This document shows positions 43,560 through 47,024 of a stretch of 47,024 nucleotides of DNA, one piece after another; the stretch's first letter is position 1; each line of letters begins with the position of its first letter. This DNA comes from Parvularcula sp. (GTDB taxonomy: Bacteria; Pseudomonadota; Alphaproteobacteria; Caulobacterales; Parvularculaceae), in the NCBI GenBank assembly GCA_002704915.1, contig PAIP01000046.1, positions 1-47,024 on the forward strand. Direction: 5' to 3'. Both the position numbers and the translations under genes were made by a program. The notes below the pieces were generated by a model. That model was not told where the DNA came from and did no database searches. It saw nothing but the letters and a program-made list of their open reading frames with translations.

Positions 43560-44768
43560 TCAAAAGAGTTTGCGTTTGCCCTTTTTCTGTGTGATCGGAC
43601 GGGACTTGAACTGAATTTTATTGTCGGCGTTGACTGTCGGCGCCGTTTGAACTGCGCCTGCGATGGAGGCGTTCGTATAGTTTTCGGCTTTCGTGCTGCT
43701 GAAAGAATTGTCGACGAAAAGGGCCGTTAGCTGTTGGATGATGACTTCGCTATCGCCTATTGGCTGTGCGCCTTCTCTCGTACGTCGCGTGACTGGCCCG
43801 CTGATCGGCGGCAGGTCATTGTCAGCTCGAATTTTTTGTATTTCGGCGCTTGCTTCCGAAAGAGAGGAGATGAAAACTCGTGCAGCGTTCACGAATTCCT
43901 CGTCTTCTTTGGAAAGCTCTTTGCCAAAGGATTTGGCGCGTTTTTCGTAGCAGTCGAGAATTTCAGATGCGGCAAGGCCGTATTGAATGATCCAGGCAAT
44001 GTGAAAGTCCGGGTCTGGGATTGTAAGTCTGTGATCGAACAAAATGCTGCGCAACGGGCGCTTGGCGTTAATGGCGCTGAGTTGTGCTTCGAGCATCAGT
44101 TGAATTTGACGCCATACCGATAGCGTTTCCTGCCACGGCCGCAAAAACTCGGCTATGATCTCCTTGAGCCATACCGAGGCGCCTGACGATACGAAATGCA
44201 TTTTTGAAGAGATGGTGTCGACCATATTGCTGGCGATAAGCAGTTGCGAGCGGGAGAATGTGAGCACAAAAGACATATGCTCGGAGAATTGTTCAAGCTG
44301 CCGTCTGAATTCCGCGCCGGCCTCGCTCTCTTCAAAGGCGGCGGCGATGTCCGTCAGCCGTTCCTCTTCACGGGTTTTTTCTTCCCAAGCAACAAGTTCC
44401 TCAAGCGTGTACCGCCCCTTGTCGCCTTCATCGAAATCCTTGAGATTCGCCAGGTAAAGCGCCCCTGAAAACAAAGTCCAGGTTTCATTCCACTGATAGA
44501 GATAGACCCCCTGAATTTCGGGAAGGCGCGCGCCGGCTCGCTTGAGCCAATAGCCGATAACAGTCAAGAAATCAGCGGCGACTTCATAATCTTCCCGCGA
44601 TTGATCTTGTTTTGCGCGCCTCTTCAGCAGCCAGTTGGTCGCGCTTCCGATCAGAACGACCGTAGCAAAGATGCTCAGCGCTTCCGTGGAAAGATTTACC
44701 AGAAACTCGTTCTGGTTTGCGCCGATCCATTGCCGGACCGCGCCAAGCCAATTGTCTTCAAGTTCCAT
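43560..44768 (-). CDS. Unrecognised single-anchor membrane protein
   Basis: 402 residues from the ATG at 44768, with a GGGCGGGGG stretch upstream; an ATG at 44789 would add seven residues. There is one hydrophobic segment near residues 22-47 (STEALSIFATVVLIGSATN), then KRR as a stop-transfer signal, and a long, mainly helical cytosolic part rich in acidic and basic residues, with QWNETWTLFSGALYLANL and FRRQLEQFSEHMSFVLTF. The tail is polar and Lys-rich (TQKKGKRKLF). I recognise no family. Composition is visibly AT-richer than sdaA beside it. It stands alone in an isolated position. Confidence 0.7.
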   Translation of the reverse strand: MELEDNWLGAVRQWIGANQNEFLVNLSTEALSIFATVVLIGSATNWLLKRRAKQDQSREDYEVAADFLTVIGYWLKRAGARLPEIQGVYLYQWNETWTLFSGALYLANLKDFDEGDKGRYTLEELVAWEEKTREEERLTDIAAAFEESEAGAEFRRQLEQFSEHMSFVLTFSRSQLLIASNMVDTISSKMHFVSSGASVWLKEIIAEFLRPWQETLSVWRQIQLMLEAQLSAINAKRPLRSILFDHRLTIPDPDFHIAWIIQYGLAASEILDCYEKRAKSFGKELSKEDEEFVNAARVFISSLSEASAEIQKIRADNDLPPISGPVTRRTREGAQPIGDSEVIIQQLTALFVDNSFSSTKAENYTNASIAGAVQTAPTVNADNKIQFKSRPITQKKGKRKLF

Positions 44769-44938
44769 GAGGCCCCCGCCCACGCACATGTTTGGTGCGT
44801 TTTTAATCTAGCAACGATGGATAGAGCCGTCCAGCGGCATAGGAGACACGGGACTTGCGGCGCTGTCATCGCCGCGCGGACTTCTGCCAAAATGCGCTAG
44901 TAGGAGGCGGGCTTGCGATCAATGCTGTGGAGAGCCGG

Positions 44939-45457
44939 TCAGCGGCGCTTGCGCGCCATGCCCCGCGCCTCGACAATTGCGGCTTCGAGTTCCCGGCGCA
45001 CGCGCATGGGCGCGCCGATCACCGGAAATTCGACGACCGCATCGCCGGTGCCGCGGACTCTTAAGACGCCATAGCCGAGGATGCGGCCGAGAAAAGTCTG
45101 TGTCACCAGCACTTCCTCGATTTCGTCGAGCATCACTTCGTGACTTTGACGCGCGATCATGCCGGTTTTCAGGATAAGCCGTACGGAAGTGACGGCGATC
45201 ACCGTCGTCCATTTATGCACATAGCGGCGCAGGCAGATGACGACGCCCAACATGAACGCCGCCCCGGCGAAAAACAGGAAGCCATGTCCGATGGGATCAT
45301 GGGCGAACCCCGCGCGCGCCGACGCCTCAAGCCACATGCCGGCGGGGATCGCCGAAAAGGCGAGCCAGAACCAGCTCTGGACATCGTAGGTCCAGTTGAA
45401 ATGCGCGCGGTAAAGATACTCCTCATCGGGCGCGAGCGTCTTTTTCACATAGGCCAT
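44939..45457 (-). CDS. Bacterial PH-domain (bPH2, YdbT-like) membrane protein
   Basis: 172 residues from the ATG at 45457; upstream in-frame sequence is Arg-rich and does not look coding. Two hydrophobic helices (about 28-45 and 55-80) come first. Then a bPH2 domain follows: VTSVRLILKTGMIARQSHEV, LDEIEEVLVTQTFLGRILGYG, LRVRGTGDAVVEFPVIG. Such proteins resemble YdbT/YdbS of bacilli, which help export or resist bacteriocins, but the function here is open. A basic tail (GMARKRR) ends the chain. Confidence 0.85.
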   Translation of the reverse strand: MAYVKKTLAPDEEYLYRAHFNWTYDVQSWFWLAFSAIPAGMWLEASARAGFAHDPIGHGFLFFAGAAFMLGVVICLRRYVHKWTTVIAVTSVRLILKTGMIARQSHEVMLDEIEEVLVTQTFLGRILGYGVLRVRGTGDAVVEFPVIGAPMRVRRELEAAIVEARGMARKRR

Positions 45458-45483
45458 GACGGTCGCCCCCGCGCCGGCGCGCC

Positions 45484-45918
45484 CTAGGCCGCGGCTTCGG
45501 CTTGCGCGCCGCGCTCGTCGAGTTCTTCGAGCACTTCCTCGGTGCGTTGCTCCAGCGGCGTCAGCGTGTGAGTGGCGACATCGGCTGCGATGTGAAACCA
45601 TTTCGACGCGGCGTCGGCGTAATCGCGCAGCGTCTGTTCCATGAAGGACGCCTGTTCGTGAAAGGCCTCGTGGCTCGTCTTCGCGGTCATCACTTTCTGC
45701 GCCCCGGCGATATCCTTGGCGAGGCGCATATTGACGAAGCCGACGATCTCCCAGCCGAGCTGCGCGGCGCCGCCGAAAGAGGCGCGCGCGGCGCGCGCCG
45801 CAAAATCGAGATTGCGCGCATTGGCCGAGGCGGCATCGCCGGGATCGAACAGCGGGAAGGGCGTGATGTCTGGCTTGTCGGCGTCTTTGGTGCGGTCGGC
45901 TGGTTCGGCTTTGCTCAT
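45484..45918 (-). CDS. Phasin family protein
   Basis: 144 residues, cytosolic, almost entirely helical and amphipathic. The core ARNLDFAARAARASFGG, then EIVGFVNMRLAKDIAGAQ and SFMEQTLRDYADAASKW follow the Phasin_2 pattern. Phasins coat polyhydroxyalkanoate granules and control their size and number. No PHA synthase gene is in the window. The stop lies 26 bases before the start of the PH-domain gene in the same direction. Confidence 0.9.
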   Translation of the reverse strand: MSKAEPADRTKDADKPDITPFPLFDPGDAASANARNLDFAARAARASFGGAAQLGWEIVGFVNMRLAKDIAGAQKVMTAKTSHEAFHEQASFMEQTLRDYADAASKWFHIAADVATHTLTPLEQRTEEVLEELDERGAQAEAAA

Positions 45919-46080
45919 GAGAAAACCTCCGGGCGTGAATGACGCGTTATGAGTGTTAACCTTTTTAGCAGACGCGTTTCAAGGGAAAGTTGATCTGCCT
46001 CAACTGTCTGCCGGCCCGTGCGGAACCAATGCGCTCCCCGCGGCATTTGCAAAGACAAGCCATTCTTGAGGAGGCGCCTT

Positions 46081-46524
46081 ATGCGCCGTTTTCTGACCGC
46101 CGCTTTTTTCGCCATCGCCGCCTGCGGCCAGGCCGAGGACACGCCGGAAACCGCTATCCCCGAAGAAAATCCTGCGCAGGACATCGCGGACAGCGAAGCC
46201 ACATCGCCCGTTTTTATGTGCCGCGGAACCGAACCCTTCTGGAACCTTGAGCTGGGGCCGCGGGAGGCGGTGCTGACCCAGGTCGGCGCCGCGCCGGAGC
46301 CGCAGGAAACCGTCTTTGACGGCGAATGGGCGAGCCTCGATTGGCAAGGGCGCACATTTCAATGGCGCAGTCAGGGGCGCGGCGATGAAGGCGGCGGAAC
46401 CGGCGTTCCCTTCGAGGCGACGGTGCGCGGCGAGACTTGTCAGGGCCCGCGCCCGGAAAGCTATCCCTACACCGTCGATTATGGTCCGGAAGGGCGCACA
46501 GGCTGCTGCGAGATGACGCAATAG
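46081..46524 (+). CDS. Small lipoprotein, COG3650-like
   Basis: 147 residues from the ATG at 46081, with GAGGAGG 6 bases upstream. A short signal peptide ends at IAAC (Cys15), a lipobox. An acidic low-complexity linker (about 20-42) leads to a beta-rich domain with the diagnostic FMCRGTEPFWNLELG, then WASLDWQGRTFQWRSQGR and CQGPRPESYPYTVDYG. This domain is found in small bacterial envelope proteins of unknown role. Near the end there is a CC pair. Confidence 0.8.
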   Translation: MRRFLTAAFFAIAACGQAEDTPETAIPEENPAQDIADSEATSPVFMCRGTEPFWNLELGPREAVLTQVGAAPEPQETVFDGEWASLDWQGRTFQWRSQGRGDEGGGTGVPFEATVRGETCQGPRPESYPYTVDYGPEGRTGCCEMTQ

Positions 46525-46547
46525 CCGCTGTCCCGCCGCTTGTTTTG

Positions 46548-46778
46548 TCAATCGCTTTCCTCCTGCCGCTCGAACAGATCGACCAGCAGCCGGCCGACGG
46601 CGCCCACCAGCATGCCGAAGGAGCCGATGATGAACAGCCACACGCCGAGGGTTTTCAGCGGTTCGAAGGCGGGCAGGAAGAAAATGCTGCCCACGAAAAA
46701 GGCGGTGTTGCCCATCAGCCCAAGGGACAGGTGTATCCAGCCGAAATCCTGAACGATGGTTTTGACGAGATTGCTGAT
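46548..46778 (-). CDS. YrhK-like small membrane protein
   Basis: The conserved part begins LISNLVKTIVQDFGWIHL and continues LGLMGNTAFFVGSIFFL, with two hydrophobic helices (WLFIIGSFGMLVGAVGRLL is the second). It matches YrhK-type proteins, whose function is unknown. The frame stays open upstream to a GTG at 46964, but those 60 residues are Arg-rich and look non-coding. AAAGGAGG lies 6 bases before an ATC codon at 46778, so an ATC start is possible; I mark that codon as the likely start without being sure. The gene is convergent with the lipoprotein gene before it. Confidence 0.6.
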   Translation of the reverse strand: MSNLVKTIVQDFGWIHLSLGLMGNTAFFVGSIFFLPAFEPLKTLGVWLFIIGSFGMLVGAVGRLLVDLFERQEESD

Positions 46779-47024
46779 AAGGGGCCTCCTTTCGGCGTGC
46801 TTCGGCTTCGGTTCGCCAACACTTGCCCCTCGCTGACGTTGCGGCGGCGCCGCACGCCGCCATGCGCGCAATAGAACGCCATCGCCGCGGCCCGCGAAAG
46901 GCCCGAGCGTATCGGATGAGAGGTGCGCGGGACGTGAGACATCCTCGTCGCTTGGTCTTAGCACATGGATGTTTCACATCCCGCGCGCAGTTTTTACAGC
47001 GCCGCCAATTGATCGCATCCGGCG

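Noticed and set aside
46000-46977. 325-codon minus-strand frame opposite the COG3650-like lipoprotein
   Set aside because: Arg/Ala-rich with no domain; the plus-strand gene has a good ribosome binding site and lipobox, and the YrhK-like gene uses another minus frame.
1-47024. CRISPR arrays, tRNA or rRNA genes, insertion sequences, prophage
   Set aside because: I saw no regularly spaced direct repeats, no cloverleaf-like sequence in the gaps, and no transposase, integrase or phage structural genes.

Overview
This window looks like a chromosomal segment of an alphaproteobacterium. It is GC-rich and dense in genes, and I see no phage, insertion sequence, CRISPR array, tRNA or rRNA. The lineage is inferred from gene content: a bifunctional CysNC beside CysD, methylcitrate-cycle genes, IorA/IorB-type molybdenum hydroxylase subunits, TadG-like Flp-pilus proteins, a phasin, an Aer-type PAS protein, CtrA-like sites, and several hairpin-forming intergenic repeats of a kind familiar from alphaproteobacterial genomes. 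I would guess a marine or aquatic heterotroph near the Hyphomonadaceae/Parvularculaceae, but the sequence does not prove this.

Layout. Positions 1-2901 (+): the C-terminal part of HflX, an inositol-monophosphatase-family enzyme, a DUF305 membrane protein and a glutaredoxin-MauE fusion. At 2924-3279 (-) lies the deletion-scarred remnant of a serine beta-lactamase-family gene. Positions 3380-6444 (-): sulfate activation (cysNC, cysD). The CysD carries an extra N-terminal HTH-like domain, and palindromic operator-like sites lie between it and a divergent GbsR/MarR-type regulator at 6622. Positions 7247-11079 (+): small membrane and redox proteins, a metallophosphoesterase lipoprotein and a TauE/SafE permease. 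Positions 11223-18226 (+): prpD, prpB and prpC of propionyl-CoA oxidation, spread over 7 kb and interrupted by unrelated small genes, including two near-identical tandem lipoproteins. Positions 18366-21109 (+): IorA/IorB, then folE, an enoyl-CoA hydratase and an Na+/H+ antiporter. Positions 24634-28324 (+): a small soluble histidine kinase overlapping a HerA-type ATPase gene, then an isoaspartyl peptidase.

Positions 28327-29820 (-): a membrane-bound LytTR regulator. Positions 29969-31432 (+): an exported alpha/beta hydrolase. Positions 31593-37481 (-): a nuclease/phosphatase-fold enzyme, PfkB, RadC, the PAS/MCP-like protein, methionine aminopeptidase and SfsA. Positions 37656-40427 (+): two tandem TadG-like proteins. 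The stretch 40428-42163 is rich in palindromic repeats and holds an orphan Phd-type antitoxin and a CinA-like protein. SdaA follows at 42164. The end (43560-47024) has an unrecognised membrane-anchored protein, a PH-domain protein, a phasin, a small lipoprotein and a YrhK-like protein.

The most unusual items are the HTH-CysD fusion with its adjacent TGGGA-N4-TCCCA operators, the kinase-HerA overlap in which the kinase has lost its N-box Asn, the tandem TadG-like and tandem lipoprotein duplications, and the nested repeat at 31464-31557. I did not find an obvious complete defence or secretion system.
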